The translations under genes and the position numbers were made by a program. Positions 23,701 through 35,590 of a stretch of 64,000 nucleotides of DNA are shown piece after piece. The notes under the pieces were generated by a model, which worked only from the letters and a program-made list of their open reading frames with translations, was not told where the DNA came from and searched no databases. This DNA comes from Emydura subglobosa (taxonomy: Eukaryota; Chordata; Testudines; Chelidae). Each line of letters begins with the position of its first letter. The stretch's first letter is position 1. Location of the stretch: positions 16,495,974 through 16,559,973 of the forward strand of contig ML679989.1 in NCBI GenBank assembly GCA_007922225.1, given 5' to 3'.

Positions 23701-24430
23701 GAAAGGTGCTGAGTTAGCTCGGATGGAGTTAGCCAGTTTTTCTTTCAGCTGTAATGGTCCAGTGACTTCTCCGTGTGGACACAATCCAACTCGTCGTGCC
23801 CTTTACAGGAGGTCAGGGTGTGGGGAGAGTGGAAATGTTCCCGGCCCAAATTCAGGGGGATGGCAGAGGCTGCTGAAGTGGGTTTTCCCCCTCTCTGGCA
23901 TCTCTGCCAGTAGTCAAAGTAAAATTGTACTGAGTGAGTCGGCCCTCCAGCCAGAAGTTCTGCTGAACACTAAGGGTGATCTATAATTCAGTACACAATG
24001 GGACATCCATGCCGCTGTGGGTGACTTGTGTCTCAGACTTCCATTAGCACTAAGGGGAGCTGGGGACATGTAGCTAGCTGGCATGTAACCAGACACACAA
24101 GTTGCATGCAGGCAATGTAATGTTTAAAACATGACCTAGTTGACACAACTGGTGTAAAGTCTCATGAGTGGACTGCAGAAATATGGACCAGGAGCCCAGC
24201 CTCCCAACCCTATCCTCTGCTACAGTTACATTCCAACTTCCATGTGTATTTTAGATGCCGTTGTTTCTCTTTAAATGGGGGGGGTTCCCCAGTCTCAACC
24301 ACTCGGGCCCCCCCAGAGTACCTTGCATTGGGCATCAAAACCTGTCTTCTCCCAAGATATTTTATTGAAAATGTTATACAAATGTTTAAAATATGCTTCT
24401 AATAATAAATAAAAACCAGCTTTATTTAAA
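20775..24430 (+). other. NIBAN2: NIBAN2 3' untranslated region (inferred)
   Basis: After the stop there is about 3.6 kb without recognised mobile elements, unlike the flanking repeat-rich DNA. A candidate internal signal (aataaa) lies at 23246-23251 and a stronger tandem pair at 24404-24413. The end point is inferred; a shorter transcript using an earlier site is possible. Confidence 0.5.
24404..24413 (+). promoter_or_regulatory. Tandem poly(A) signals, candidate NIBAN2 end
   Basis: Two overlapping aataaa hexamers in an A/T-rich setting, downstream of the NIBAN2 stop on the same strand. Confidence 0.5.
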
Positions 24431-24902
24431 GTCAGTGGACACAGTCTCATTCCTGAACGGCTCATTCCAGCGATTGGCTCACATGGACACACTGATGCAA
24501 GGCAGATGTTCCACATGAAGTTTTGAGGGTGAGTTGGGGCAGAGCCAGAATGTTTGGTGCCAGCTGTGAAGTTCCTCTAAGTTCAGGAGGCGGGCTTTGC
24601 TTTGGTGTCAAGACTGGGGCCAACCAAGCAGTTGGTAGGTATATTGGAACGTCCAGACGTGCCCTGGGGCTATGTGATGCTGTGCGGCCCAGATAGTCCC
24701 GGCCTCTGAGAGTTTGAGCTCTGGGGTGGTGCTTTAGAGTCCATCTCTAATTGGATTTGTAGTCCAGTTGCACTTTCAGGCCCCAACCAAGATTGGGCTC
24801 CGTTGTGCTAGGAGCTGCACGCATGCACGCACGCAGGACAGTCTCTGCCCCAAAGAGCATACAATGTAAATGCATTTCATTAGACAAAGAGTGGGGAAAA
24901 GG

Positions 24903-25045
24903 AGGTGATAGCATCCCCACTTTACAGATAGGGAACTGAGGCACAGAAAGACCAGTGGTATACAAGAAACCTGTGGCAGAGCTTGGAACTGAATCTGTGT
25001 CTCCTGAGTCCCTGTCCAGTGCCTTAACTAAACCATCTCCCCTTC
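24903..25045 (-). repeat. SINE 3' half, inverted
   Basis: Contains the complement of the SINE phrase 'ccccatctgtaaaatggg' (here ccccactttacagataggg) followed by 'gaactgaggcacagaaag'. This is typical of MIR/CORE-like or turtle tRNA SINE tails. Confidence 0.6.
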
Positions 25046-25199
25046 ACTGTTAGTGAAAATGCTGAGCTCTGGGTCATTCCAAATGAGGGTGGGACCTTAG
25101 GATTTAACTAACGGGGTGGAGTGACCTCACTGACAGTGCGGTCTGTCCAGCTAAGGTCAGTGAATGGCTTCTGAATATGGTTTGTGTTCAACTGGGGTA

Positions 25200-25400
25200 T
25201 CACTTAGCCCACTGCACTGGGATTCAAGAGACCTGGCTTCTATTCCTGACTCAGCTACCAGCCTGCTGGTTGACTGTCCCTGCTCTGTGCCTCTATTTCC
25301 CCGTCTGTAGAATGGGAATAGTGATACTGATCTCCGTTGTATAGCACTTTATGATCTATTGAGAAAAAGCTCTAAATAAGGGGCTAGGTGGTACGTTTTT
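25200..25400 (+). repeat. tRNA-type SINE, near full length
   Basis: Reads from the tRNA-like head (cactgggattcaagagacct) through 'tctgtgcctctatttcccc' and 'gtctgtagaatgggaatagt' to 'tatagcactttatgatctat', the standard order of this SINE type. Confidence 0.7.
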
Positions 25401-27640
25401 CTTGTTTGTACTCTCATCATTGGCATGTAGCATCCACACTGGAGGCAGGAGGCTGGTGAATTAAGGAGTCCGGTTTCTAACTGCTAAACCTTGAACAGGA
25501 TCACTTTATTTTTTGCGCACATACAACCCCGGACGTGCAGCCCTGTGATGGCTTGTGCTTGATCCACAGAGAGCTGGTCAGGTTTAAAGTGATTTGCCTT
25601 CTGTATCTGGGAGAAGCAGCTGGCCTCTTTCACAGGGCTGAAAGATACTGTATAAATAGATGGTGCTGATCAAAAATTAGCCTCCCCTTATTTCACTCCC
25701 AGTCCAGCGTTCTCCCAAACCCCACAGGCGAAAGGACCCAATGGCAAGGAACTGCACAAAAAGCTGCAAGAGCAAAGTCCGTTAAAGCAATTGCTGATGC
25801 GTTACTAATAATGACCTAGATTTGATTCAGCTGCAACTGTAACACGTAGGAACCCCATTCATGGACCAGCAACCCGTTGTGCTAGGGACTGCACAAACAC
25901 AGAAGAAAAAGACTATCCCTGGCTAGAACTAAAAGACCAGGACTTGCACTGGGACTTAGTTCCAGCTCTGCTCCTGGCTAGCTGCATGGACTTGGGACAA
26001 ATCAGTAAACGGCTCTATGCCAAGCTGTAAAATGGGGATAATAACCTATTTTGAAAGGGGCCCAGAGATTCCCCAGATGGAAGATGCTGAGTGCAAAGTA
26101 TCCACTTGTTTGAGCTGGCTGGGAAATGTTTTCCTATCCTGTGCGAGGTTGCGATGTTGAATTTTTTTTGTGTTTGAAAACTGGATAAAAAGTTACCTTC
26201 ACATTTTTGCAGGCCAATATTTCCCTCCCTCCCTCCCCCTGCAAAAAAAAACCCTTCATGTTGGATCAATCAATAGAAATGCTTTGTTTTGATTTACATT
26301 TTTTTAGCCTAAATTAACTAAAATTTCTAACTGAAAAGTCCATTCACTTGGAAAATGTTGAAAGGGATCATCTGACAACTTTCGATTTTTGACATTTTTT
26401 TTCCAAAATGTTCCCAAAGCAGCAGAATCCTCCTAGTTTGACCCGCTCTTGCAAACAGTTTTGTTTTTGATGAATCAATACTTTCTGATTGACAAAACAC
26501 GTCATCAGAAAATTCCCAGCCACCTAACTCCCATCTTCTCTTTGACTGTTAACACTTTTGCTTACCTCTGGGGGGGCAGAGAAACGGGACTGGGTTAGGT
26601 TTTGTTTCTGGGAGGGCACGGATGGAGGATTTAGCGCTAAATCTTCAGAAGTGTTACCTAAATCAGTGTCTGAAAGGAATAAAAAGCCCATAACCAAAAT
26701 CTGGGCTATTGCTGGGAGGGCAAGACATCCCTGTGGACCACCTATTAGATGTGGGGTGCATCGGAAAGCCTGAGTGAAAACAAAACGAAGACTCCTTTAT
26801 TCAGAGGAAGACACTTCCCATGCTAGGATCAGATTCTCTGGTGCAGCAGAATGCTTCTTGTCCAAGCAGGTCAGGGTGCTAGTTACAGAACCATGGCTGG
26901 TGCAGACCAAGGGAAAGAGCAGCAGAGGGGAACTGAATGGACACCCATCAGTGGAGAGTAGCTTTCATGGAGCAATGGTCTGCCAGGCCTCCTGAGGCGG
27001 GTGGGGGCAGTTGGCATTGCAGCAGTTTGTGCTGGCTTTTCAGGAGTGGGGAATGCGGTCCCTGCTAGACATTTGCAGCCAGAATCTGGCCTCTTTGTGT
27101 TGCTTGAGTGGCAGAGAGAAGCCAATCTCAGACGAGAATGGGGCCCTTGACACCGCAGGATCACGTACCGGAGGTGACGTACTTGAAGGCCAAGCTCCTG
27201 CCCAAGGCACCACGCCAGGCCTTCAGCCAGGCAGCTGCTTAGACTCGACATCCCCAGCAGTGGCACAGCTCCTAAGTCATTTTCTAAGGACGTGCCAATC
27301 ATACTGGAGAGATGACATGAGCCATGGGTGCTACAAGACAGGAAGAGAGTTAACCTGATGCTGCTCTGATACCTGGAGTGGGAGAGGCTATTCCTGGCAT
27401 GCTGTGGCCTGGGGGATCATTCAGGAGTTCCAAGGGGCAGGCACTGAACATGCGTGTGGAGGGGACCAAGCCACGAGGGAATGGCAGGGGTACTGATTTC
27501 CTCACCATGAGCTCCTGCATGGGGGTTGGCAATGTGAGCACAGGGGTGCATGGATTCTGCAGCCCGTTCCATGGGGTAGATGCCTTCATGGGCACCACCC
27601 TCAGGCACGCACACAGCAGGAACCAAACACTCGGGATCAC

Positions 27641-27646
27641 TTTATT
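27641..27646 (-). promoter_or_regulatory. SLC31A2 distal poly(A) signal
   Basis: tttatt on the + strand is AATAAA on the - strand, about 810 bp beyond the SLC31A2 stop. It is followed on that strand by gtgatccc and G/T-containing sequence. Confidence 0.6.
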
Positions 27647-28143
27647 AAAACGGGCCCTTCTTATGAAATGAGATGCAGCAGGTTCCCGTGAGACCCGCCA
27701 GCCCCGGGGCGCATCCTGGCTTCCAAAACCAACAAGCCACTGCACACGCAAGACTGCCTGGCTCCCTGGTGCTCCAGCAGCAGGAGGATGGGTGGGTCGA
27801 GCTGTGTCTGACCGCGCCCTGCCTGGGAGGTGCTGGGAAGGGGAGCTTGTGTACAGCTTGTTCTGCTGGGAACACTTTAGGCACCGTGTGAGGGAGAGCC
27901 CTCCGGAGGGCAGAGAGAGAGTGGGAATTGAGGGTCTAACCCAAAAGGGTTGTTTTTTTTTTTTCTCCTTCCCCTCACTGCCCCCAAGCAGCTGGGCGGG
28001 GAGCATGGAGCCCTCACAGAGCCAGCCAGATACATGAACCAGCTGGGAGGGAAGGTAAAATAATCCCCTCTCCATCGCCTGGCATGCGCACCCCTCTGGC
28101 ACCGGCTGATGGACATGCAGCCTGGAACACGTCCACCTGCTCT

Positions 28144-28149
28144 TTTATT
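28144..28149 (-). promoter_or_regulatory. SLC31A2 proximal poly(A) signal
   Basis: AATAAA on the - strand about 310 bp past the stop codon. It could give a shorter 3' UTR. The region 27620-28454 is otherwise repeat-free and is taken as 3' UTR. Confidence 0.5.
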
Positions 28150-28454
28150 CACCAGACGAGGGGCAGTGACAATGGCCCGAGTCTCTCTGCTCCCCCAGTC
28201 AGCAGGGAAAGGCACCTGGGATTCCTGAGTGAGAACTGGGGAGAAGAGGGGGTCCAAAGTTATTGGTGATTGTTCTTCCTTGGAGGCAGTGGAGATGGCA
28301 GCTGCAGGGCTGAGCGTCTCTTCTGCCCAGCCCAGCTAAAGGCCAAGTCTTGCACAAACATTTTCTCCAGGATGCCTCTTTAATCCTTCTCCCACTGCAG
28401 ATGTGGCCCTCTTCTGCGTTGAAGCGTCCTGGCATGCAGCGGGCCATGGCACCT

Positions 28455-28623
28455 CTATCGCGTCTGGAGCATCGGGTAGGCCACGTAATAACCTACAGCG
28501 GAACCCACGATCACTCCCAGGAAGATCCAAGTGTTGTAAGACATCACTACCAGCATCACCAGGTATCCGAGCACCACCTGGACCACGTGGAGCAGCGTCT
28601 GGCTGAGGTGATATAAAAACCAC
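28455..28623 (-). CDS. SLC31A2: SLC31A2 last coding exon (TM2, TM3, stop)
   Basis: The first base completes a split Arg codon, then WFLYHLSQTLLHVVQVVLGY, LVMLVVMSYNTWIFLGVIVG and SAVGYYVAYPMLQTR, stop TAG at 28457-28455. Acceptor ...gggaag on the - strand. Confidence 0.96.
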
Positions 28624-31600
28624 CTTCCCGGAAAAGAAAAGCAATTAGCTATAGCGAGAACAAGCCTGGCTAGCTAGTAACACCCCCCTTAAATTGCTAA
28701 GTGTGTCCTCTGAGTTGCCTGCCCAAGGAAGGGGGCACCAGGCTGAGGGCCAAGGGGGTGTAAGTGCTTATGCCCAGGAGCCTTGGTAGGGGGGTGAATT
28801 TATGTTTGCATAGTGCCCTGAAGGTTCGGTGCTGCAATCATGTGGTGTGACTGCAGTTCGTGCAGCAGGACCTGAGCTAGATGTAAGCTACCAGTACCCG
28901 AGCTACCCAGCAAGTGATGCTGCAGCAGGAGGAACTAGCCCCGGAGTGATTACACAGATTCCAGGTGGCTTGTATAGTCCACACTGAAGCGCAAGTTCCT
29001 GCAGCGTCACTGCTCCCTCCCATACCGAGCTGGCAAGATTAACGCTGGCTTGGGGATGTCCACACGAGCTATAATCACGGTGCTGAGCTGCTGAGGAGTT
29101 CTGATTAGTTATTAATGAGCTGTGGTGTGGTTGCTCCTAGGGGAGCCCCACTCATGGACCAAGACCCCATTGTGCTAGGTGCTGTACAAACACAACAAAA
29201 AAGACTGTCCCTGACCCAAACCGCTTACCATCTAAGACAAGAGATGGCAGGTGGATATAGACAGACGGGAACCTCAAGGAAATAATGAGACAATCTTCAG
29301 CAGCATGACAGGCAGTGATCTCAGCATGCTGTTGAATCTGTGTGGGCTACACCATCCAAATGACACCACTCTGCAGCCCCGCCCTGCCCCAGCATCTACA
29401 CTAGCTTGTTTCCCCCTCCTCCTCATATGCTGGTTAGTATATGAAACTGTGAGCCACATGGAACAGGAAATGCAAGGCAGGAAGGCATGATCTTTAAAGT
29501 CACGTGATTCTCCTTGCACTGTTTGTTGCCTGCTGCATTTCATGTTTATTTGGCTTTGTTTCCTTGCAAAAACCCGCGTTGGTGGGTTCAAGCTCTGAAC
29601 TGAGTGTTACCTCTTCCGCATTTTGGTTTCTGCACATATGGGCTAAAACTTGCCTTTGATTTCTTAACCGTTTTCATGCACGGCTTACTTAGGAACACTG
29701 AGCTTTGAGCCCACGTTGTTCCAACTCGGTGGAATTCTCTGCCTTGCCACCTGGCTGTGGTTACCTCCTCATCCCAGTTTAAGGCTCTTTTTATGTAGTG
29801 GCACTTCTTCTTTTAAGTACAGTGCTCTGGTGTCTGTGAAAAGCTCTTTCAAGCTGCAGGAAACCAGCCTTAAGTGAGCATAGAAAGTGGATGCTAAATG
29901 GACATGGCCTTCTAATGAAGGTGGAGCAGAACAGTAGCCAGTATGCATATTTTTGGGGTGATCTCTTAACCCTTCGTAGGCAACCTTGAATATTATTTCT
30001 TGAACAGATTTTCTGTGTCACAGGACTAAGTTCCATTATCCCACCATTGCCAAAGCAGAAAGTGATCACGTAGGATAGGCCTGGGTGATCATAACATATC
30101 CCCATTGACAGTTCAATGGAGACACAGAAGGGGAAAAGCCCTATAGCATTCCCATTACGTCCACTGATTTATTCCCAGCTTCAGGAGGTGCAATCCTGCA
30201 CATGTGAATGAGAGTCCAACCTAGATAAAGCCTCTCATGCTAGTTCCCCCTGATCACATGGGAACAGCAGAGGAAGGGCTCCTGAAAAGACGAGGGGCGG
30301 GCAGCCATTCAGTGTATTTCCTCAGGCTGTTTGCCAAAAGAACCTGCTAGAGCAGTGTTTCTCAAATGGTGGGCTGAGTTAAAGGGTTCCGGGAAAAAGC
30401 AGAACTGCGCCGCCGAAATTAACAAAAATCAGCGCCGCCAAACAGCTGTTCGCACGCTGCCGAACAGCTGATGGGGCTGCCGAAAAGCTGCTTGCGCCCC
30501 GCCGCCGAATCAAGGCTACACTGCGCCGCCAAAAAGAGCAAGATTTTCTTGACTTTTCGGCGGTGGGTATGGCATGGGGGCGCAAGGGTTCCTTGGGTAT
30601 GACAGGGGCGCGCAAAGGTTCTGGGGTGGGAATGAAATTGAGAAACACTGTGCTAGAGAAATGTGGTTGGCCAGAAGATAACAGGGATGGCTTAGCTCAC
30701 GATACAGGCACTACTTGAGGGAAGCTGAAACCAAGTGGGATTAACTGGTTACTACATTTTAAGGGCTGTAGTTGTGATGCTTTATGGGTTACGGAAAGTG
30801 CCCGGAAAAACCAGCGGGTTTCAATTAACAAATCTGTACACAGCTTAAATCAAAGCTGGTCCAAACTCAAAATTCCTGTTCTATGCCAAATTCCAAAAGT
30901 TTGGGGGAGGGGTAAATTGTTCCAAATTGGAACAAAAATTTAAAATTTCCCCCGAGCCTGGGAATTCCAAAACTTCATTTAGTGATGATCTAAATGTTCT
31001 GACATGATCCATGTGACTTGTTTCTGTTATAACTTTTATCATTTAAACACGCCAGTGCGACCATGGTGCAAAGAAAGGTTTCAATCATTTTTCATTGGAT
31101 CCGCATTTTCCGATGGAAAAATGTTCCACTGGGACAATTCCAGACAGCCTGAACTCCACGGGCGGCATCCCGGCTGGCTGGTGTAGTGCCAGCAACCTGG
31201 GCAGGGTGTGCTGGTGCTGGACGGCTTCCTGCCCTGTCACATAGACCTTTCCCACCCCCAGCCTATGGGGCTGTCCAGCCAACCCCGACACTCCGGTGGG
31301 TCTGGTGGTAGTGGCCCCACTTGGCAGCCCCCTGTCAACTGGAAGACGAGGGAGCAGCTGGGCACCCCCTGAAGCCAATGGGCAGAGCAAGGAGACAGCT
31401 ATGGTAAGGGGGAGAAGGGAAGGGGCAGAAGCACAGGGGCGCGTGGGGGGAGAAGGAGCTGAGTGAGGCAGCACAGGGGCAGATAAGAGGGCAGGAGCAC
31501 ACAGCAGAAGGGGGAGATTGGGCCACAGCCACCTACTGGGAGGGATCTGGGGACACTGGGACCTTCATCTCCCCTGACCTGTCTCACTGACCAGGCGCAG

Positions 31601-34070
31601 TGCTCTGGGCAAGGAAGAGGAGCAGGGCCGGCAACTTCACCCCCTTTCCTGGCCCTAAGGGGCCTGGTGCAGGAAAAGCCAGATGGGGTGGGAGCTGTAA
31701 ATCCCAATGGAGCAATCTAGGTGCTGCCTGTGCTGAGGGGCCGGGCTGTCCCCAGGCGGTGGGGGAATGGGGAAAAGCCGTCAGTTGGGTGCGGATCGCC
31801 CGCAGAAGTGTTCGATGCTCGCAGTGTGGTGAATTTAGCAGGTCCGGAACCAACCCCTCCTCAGCGCTGCTGTCTCCCCTGACCCGGTCTAACGGGCAGG
31901 CACCCTCCTCTGACTGTGTGTTGCACTGTCCATCCTCACCACGCACCACCAGCCAGCGCTCTTCAGATGTGACCACGTGAACGTGAGGAGGGAGCATTCC
32001 CTGGGAGCTGCTGCAGCTGGCGCTAGCCAGGTCCCAGCCGGCAATTCCCATAGGCCCACACAGCAAATGGTGCTGACAGCAGGTTGCTAGTGTCTCTTGG
32101 GCACCCTTTGTGCAGCAGACAACAGTGACAGCCTCAGACTGGGGCTGGGTTACCTTTTCGGGGTGGCGTTTTGCTGATCCAGGCCTGAGTTGACAGACCC
32201 CCTCTCCAGGTTCTCTCGTGACTCCTGACTCAGGGTGGTGGGGATGGCCAGTAGCGTCCGGCGAAGGAGTTTCGTTTTGCCGATCTTGATGGCCTCGTAC
32301 AACACAGCTAGCAGCAGCACTACCAGCACCGAGAGCACCATCCCTGCAAGGCAAACACCACTCAGATGGCCTGTAACCAGCAAGGGAGGCGGGAGAAGGA
32401 AGTTTCCTGATCAAATATAGTAGCTAATGCTCAGCATCTGCCTTTCCCCTGCCCTTATTCCACCCTCCATCCCAGCCAGGCAGCAACCAGGCTGCAGAGC
32501 TCCGATCCAGTCGGAAAGGCGAGGTGACACTTCTAGTACCGCCCGCAAGGGCTCTCCTCCATCTCTTCTGCGCTGCTCTTCTCACGTGGGGCCAGAGCCT
32601 CTGCCAAGCGAAGGACACGAGATACAAAATTCTTCTTGAGACCTTTGGCAGAACTGCCCGCTTTCCATTTCCGAATGACCCCTCCTCCCCACACCTTAGC
32701 ATGGCTGGAGTGGCAGCAGGCAAGAGTGTGATTCACTGACCAGTCCTCATGAGACAATACATGTTATTGTATATTCTCTAGGCATCTTCTCCCAAGTCCC
32801 ACCCCAATCTAGGACCTAACCAATAATCTTCCTGTGCTGTGGGAGACAGAGGCTGAGTTTAAACTCTCTTCTTGCTGGTGAGTAAACTGAGCACAGAACA
32901 GCCCCCCCCCGCCCTTATTCCCTCCTCTACGTATCACCTACTCAGCATCGATTATGGCCTCTGCTAGAGCCCAGAGTAAACAGGAATGAACGACTTGGCT
33001 GAGAACCACCCATAATCAGCTGCTCTCTGAGGCTAGGTCTACACTATAAATGACTTGGGAATAATTTATTGCGCTCAGGGGTGTGAATAATCCACGCTCC
33101 TGAGCGACATAAATTATCCTGACCAAACCCCAGTGTGGACAACGCTAGGGGGTGGGAGACCTTCTCCTGCTACCCTAGCTACCACCTCTCATAGTGGCAG
33201 GAGTTAAGCTGCTGGGAACACCTTCACCAAAAGCCCTACAACGGCACAGCTGCATGGGTGCCGCTGTCGTGTAGACAGAGCCTCAGTTTCTCCCTATAAA
33301 TTTCCCTAAAAATCTCTAGCTCAGAAATTTTTAAGAATAAGAGTCTCCCAGGCCAGGAACGAGTGAGATGGTGCACTCTAGAGAAGAGGGGTGTCCTAGC
33401 CGCACACTGCCATTTATGGCCTTCATTCAAACTACCTCCCTGTGCGAAAGGAAGCCGAGATGTGGGGCGTGTCAAACGGTTTCAGATGCGGGGGGATGTC
33501 AGGGGGAAGTCCAGCCCTTCAACAGCTCCTCCAAACTGTCTCACTGCGGGGACAGGCTGGAACTGAAGCAGGAGTCTGAGCGCTACAGTCTTTTTTCCTT
33601 GGATTGTCCCCAACCACGCCCAAAGCCGCTTGCTGAGCCCCTTTGCAGAGAGGAGAAAACATGTGGCCCTTGGATGGGAACTGGAGGGGGCAGGTTTTGC
33701 AGAATCTGTCTCATAACCTGCCACGGAAGAGGCTAAAACCATGTTCTGGGCCAGGGTAAAAGTCTCTTTTCCCTCCAACACGCTCCCCAAAGGCCCTCCC
33801 TTCCTCTCTGCTAGAAAGACTTGCTGGCAAGATGTCTTGCCTAGCTCAGCGTGAGGGAAACAGTGACCAAGCCAATTGAAAAGAAAGTCAGACCTTTTAA
33901 AGCCTCTCCCTCCGTGTACACTCCCTCACTATTCATCACTGCGTGAGTCAGTCCCAGAGAACAGCAGCCACTCTACGGTTGGCCAGTGCCTGGCTGTTCT
34001 TACCTGCAGGGCTGTGGACGTTCCAGAAGTCAAACAAAAGCACCACCTTGTCGGAGAAGAAGAAATGCAT
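28455..34070 (-). CDS. SLC31A2: SLC31A2 (CTR2) copper transporter, three coding exons
   Basis: CTR2 is a small copper transporter of late endosomes and lysosomes; in mammals it also affects CTR1 processing. Exons on the - strand: 34070-34004, 32343-32154, 28623-28455. Splice sites and phases join to 141 codons from MHF to stop. The protein starts MHFFFSDKVVLLFDFWNVHS with no Met-rich ectodomain, unlike CTR1. TM1 is MVLSVLVVLLLAVLYEAIKI; a cytosolic loop follows; TM2 (HVVQVVLGYLVMLVVMSYNT) holds the copper-binding MxxxM; TM3 (FLGVIVGSAVGYYVAYP) holds GxxxG. The human protein is 143 residues and starts MAMHF, so only a two-residue first coding exon is unaccounted for. The gene is inverted between NIBAN2 and the EDEM3-like gene. 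Confidence 0.95.
29145..29265 (+). repeat. Dispersed 'gtgctaggtgctgtac' repeat, best copy
   Basis: Reads 'cactcatggaccaagacccc', 'attgtgctaggtgctgtaca' and 'aacacaacaaaaaagactgt', then a motif close to 'cctgacccaaaccgcttacc'. Other copies: 24800-24865, 25855-25925, 40715-40755, 49715-49805, 54735-54845, 55190-55300, 55890-55990. Family unclassified by me; SINE-like or an old amniote repeat. Confidence 0.75.
30353..30650 (+). mobile_element. hAT-type non-autonomous element
   Basis: 298 bp with 13-bp inverted ends: cagtgtttctcaa at the left and ttgagaaacactg at the right. Flanked by a perfect 8-bp target duplication, tgctagag (30345-30352 and 30651-30658), the signature length of hAT. The inside is GC-rich with repeated gccgccgaaa-like and complementary segments. 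No transposase frame. Confidence 0.9.
32154..32343 (-). CDS. SLC31A2: SLC31A2 middle coding exon (TM1 and loop)
   Basis: Completes a split Gly codon, then MVLSVLVVLLLAVLYEAIKI, GKTKLLRRTLLAIPTTLSQE and SRENLERGSVNSGLDQQNAT, ending PK and two bases of Arg. Acceptor ttgcag and donor gtaacc on the - strand. Confidence 0.96.
32344..34003 (-). other. SLC31A2 intron
   Basis: 1.66 kb containing the TIR element at 33027-33286. Otherwise no recognised content. Confidence 0.65.
33027..33286 (+). mobile_element. MITE-like element with 18-bp TIRs
   Basis: Left end ctgaggctaggtctacac and right end gtgtagacagagcctcag are inverted repeats with two mismatches over 18 bp. Length 260 bp, no coding capacity. 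It is the cleanest member of a 'ggtctacac...gtgtagacc' family that recurs through 40.8-48 kb and at 51065-51330. Superfamily not determined. Confidence 0.75.
34004..34070 (-). CDS. SLC31A2: SLC31A2 first recognised coding exon
   Basis: After acceptor ctctag the exon opens exactly with ATG CAT: MHFFFSDKVVLLFDFWNVHS, then PA and one base of Gly. Donor gtaaga on the - strand. Human has MA before MHF, so the true start is probably in an upstream exon; starting at this ATG would lose only two residues. Confidence 0.92.
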
Positions 34071-34219
34071 CTAGAGGAGGACCAAAGCAAAGGCAGAAGT
34101 TAGGAGCCAGGTTGTGGGAGAATGTAGAAACTGCAGCCCCATCCCTTGTCAGCCGATGCCAGGTTTCCTGTGCAAATTACAGCGTCTCATAGACCGTGGC
34201 CCAGCACATTTTATAAATA

Positions 34220-35375
34220 ATTATTTGTTTTCTTGAAGTGGGTTGAGTGTTGATGAAAGGTGTGTCAGGCTGAGAGCTCAGAGAGTCTGTGTATCCACGG
34301 ACTGGGAAGAGCCAGCACACAGTGTAGGGAAACTGTGTCCTGCCTTAGTAAGCGTGTAACAGACATGGCAATTTCCAGCATTATCAGCGGGAGATCTTAC
34401 TGAATTAAGTTTAAATAGCTTTGGAGACCATTGTATTACAAATGCAAAGTGTATGTTTTTATGGTTGGATCGTGTGTAACTTCTCTAAGGGGGAGGCGTG
34501 GCCAGTGTAAACCCTGGGAAATGTTCTGAGCTTCAAAGGACTCTTTTACACAAAGGGCCAGCCAAGGAGGCACTGTCAGGTTGAACAAAGCAGGTTTCCT
34601 AGGGAGTACCTGGAGTTAGGGGAATGCAGATTCCACACCCCAAGTTTTGAACTGCTGAATGGCGGATTCCCTATTCCCAGTCTCTGCAGAGCCTGCGAGT
34701 CCCTTCTTTATCTTTGCTAAGTCTACGCTCCCAGCGCAAGGTGTGATTCCCCTGCTCGTGAACACACGTGCATGCTCGCTCCCATCACGCTAACGCGGGT
34801 CTGAATAGCAGTGTAGCCGCAGTCAGCAGCGGGGCAGTGGAGACACGGCTGAGCCGCGCTGAGTACGCCCGGTTTCAGACTGTTTGATTGTGTTCTGAGC
34901 AAAAGCTGATAGAACTTGTGACCACAGAAAACCCTCTGGTGGGGGCTGAAGGCTGTTCACCTGCCAGAGCCCTTTGGTTGGGGGGGAGGGAGGAAAGGCT
35001 GTGGATCTCTGGTAAACTTATTAGCAGCTGTGTAAGTTCTTGTTTTAACGTGTTTGCTCTGTAACGCTTGCACCTTAAGAATAGCTGTGCTTGCTGACAA
35101 AGGGCAGTAGGGTAACGTCTAACCGCGGGCAATTACGCTGTTTATAACCTCTGAGGAGTAACAAATCAGGCCTGCTTAGACGGCCTGCCCTGCTGGGGAA
35201 TTCACAGCCTAGGAGGGAACTGGGCGCAGACTGGTCAGGAGGGAGCAAGACCTCCCCAAGAGGTGAGGGCTGGTACCTGGGAGCCTAAGAGTGGGTGCCC
35301 TTGCTGGACCATGGAGGGGGAATACAAGTGCAAGTCCCTGGACTGTGACAGAAGGGAGCACTGTCAGGACTCTAG
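34220..35375. repeat. Possible old LTR/composite repeat
   Basis: Sequence such as 'gttctgagcttcaaaggact' and 'gccagccaaggaggcactgt' resembles turtle repeats I have seen described, interrupted by a 'gtctacgc...tgtagcc' insertion at about 34725-34865. No boundaries were found, so this is only a suggestion. Confidence 0.3.
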
Positions 35376-35399
35376 CTAGATATCTTAGGTACTTCTATG

Positions 35400-35590
35400 A
35401 CCCCCATTACCATGGCATCTGAATGCCTCACAATCTTGAATGTAGTTATCCCTGTGAGGTGCTATTATCCCTATTTTACAGACGGGGAACAGAGAATGTG
35501 ACATGTCCAAGATCACACGGGAAGTCTGTGGCAGAATGTGGAATCGAGTCTAGATCTCCCAAATCCTAACCATTGGGCCATCCTTCCCCT
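35400..35590 (-). repeat. SINE, inverted
   Basis: Contains 'tattttacagacggggaaca' and then 'gtctagatctcccaaatcct', the reverse complement of the SINE tail and tRNA-like head seen elsewhere. Confidence 0.6.

Larger units (their letters stand above)
24414..27620. other. Spacer between NIBAN2 and SLC31A2
   Basis: Tail-to-tail spacer of about 3.2 kb. It holds 'gtgctaggtgctgtac' repeat copies (24800-24865, 25855-25925) and SINEs (24903-25045 inverted; 25200-25400 sense; 25925-26110 weak). An A/T-rich low-complexity stretch lies at about 26160-26470. No gene was recognised. Confidence 0.65.
28624..32153 (-). other. SLC31A2 intron
   Basis: 3.5 kb. Contains a 'gtgctaggtgctgtac' repeat (29145-29265) and a hAT element with target duplication (30353-30650). 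A/T-rich low-complexity sequence lies at about 30780-30990. The rest shows nothing recognised. Confidence 0.7.

Noticed and set aside
27350..28102. 250-residue - strand open frame
   Set aside because: It lies in the inferred SLC31A2 3' UTR and shows no protein similarity that I can recognise.
31584..32414. 276-residue - strand open frame overlapping SLC31A2
   Set aside because: It is in a different frame from the SLC31A2 exon, has no recognisable domain and crosses its splice sites.
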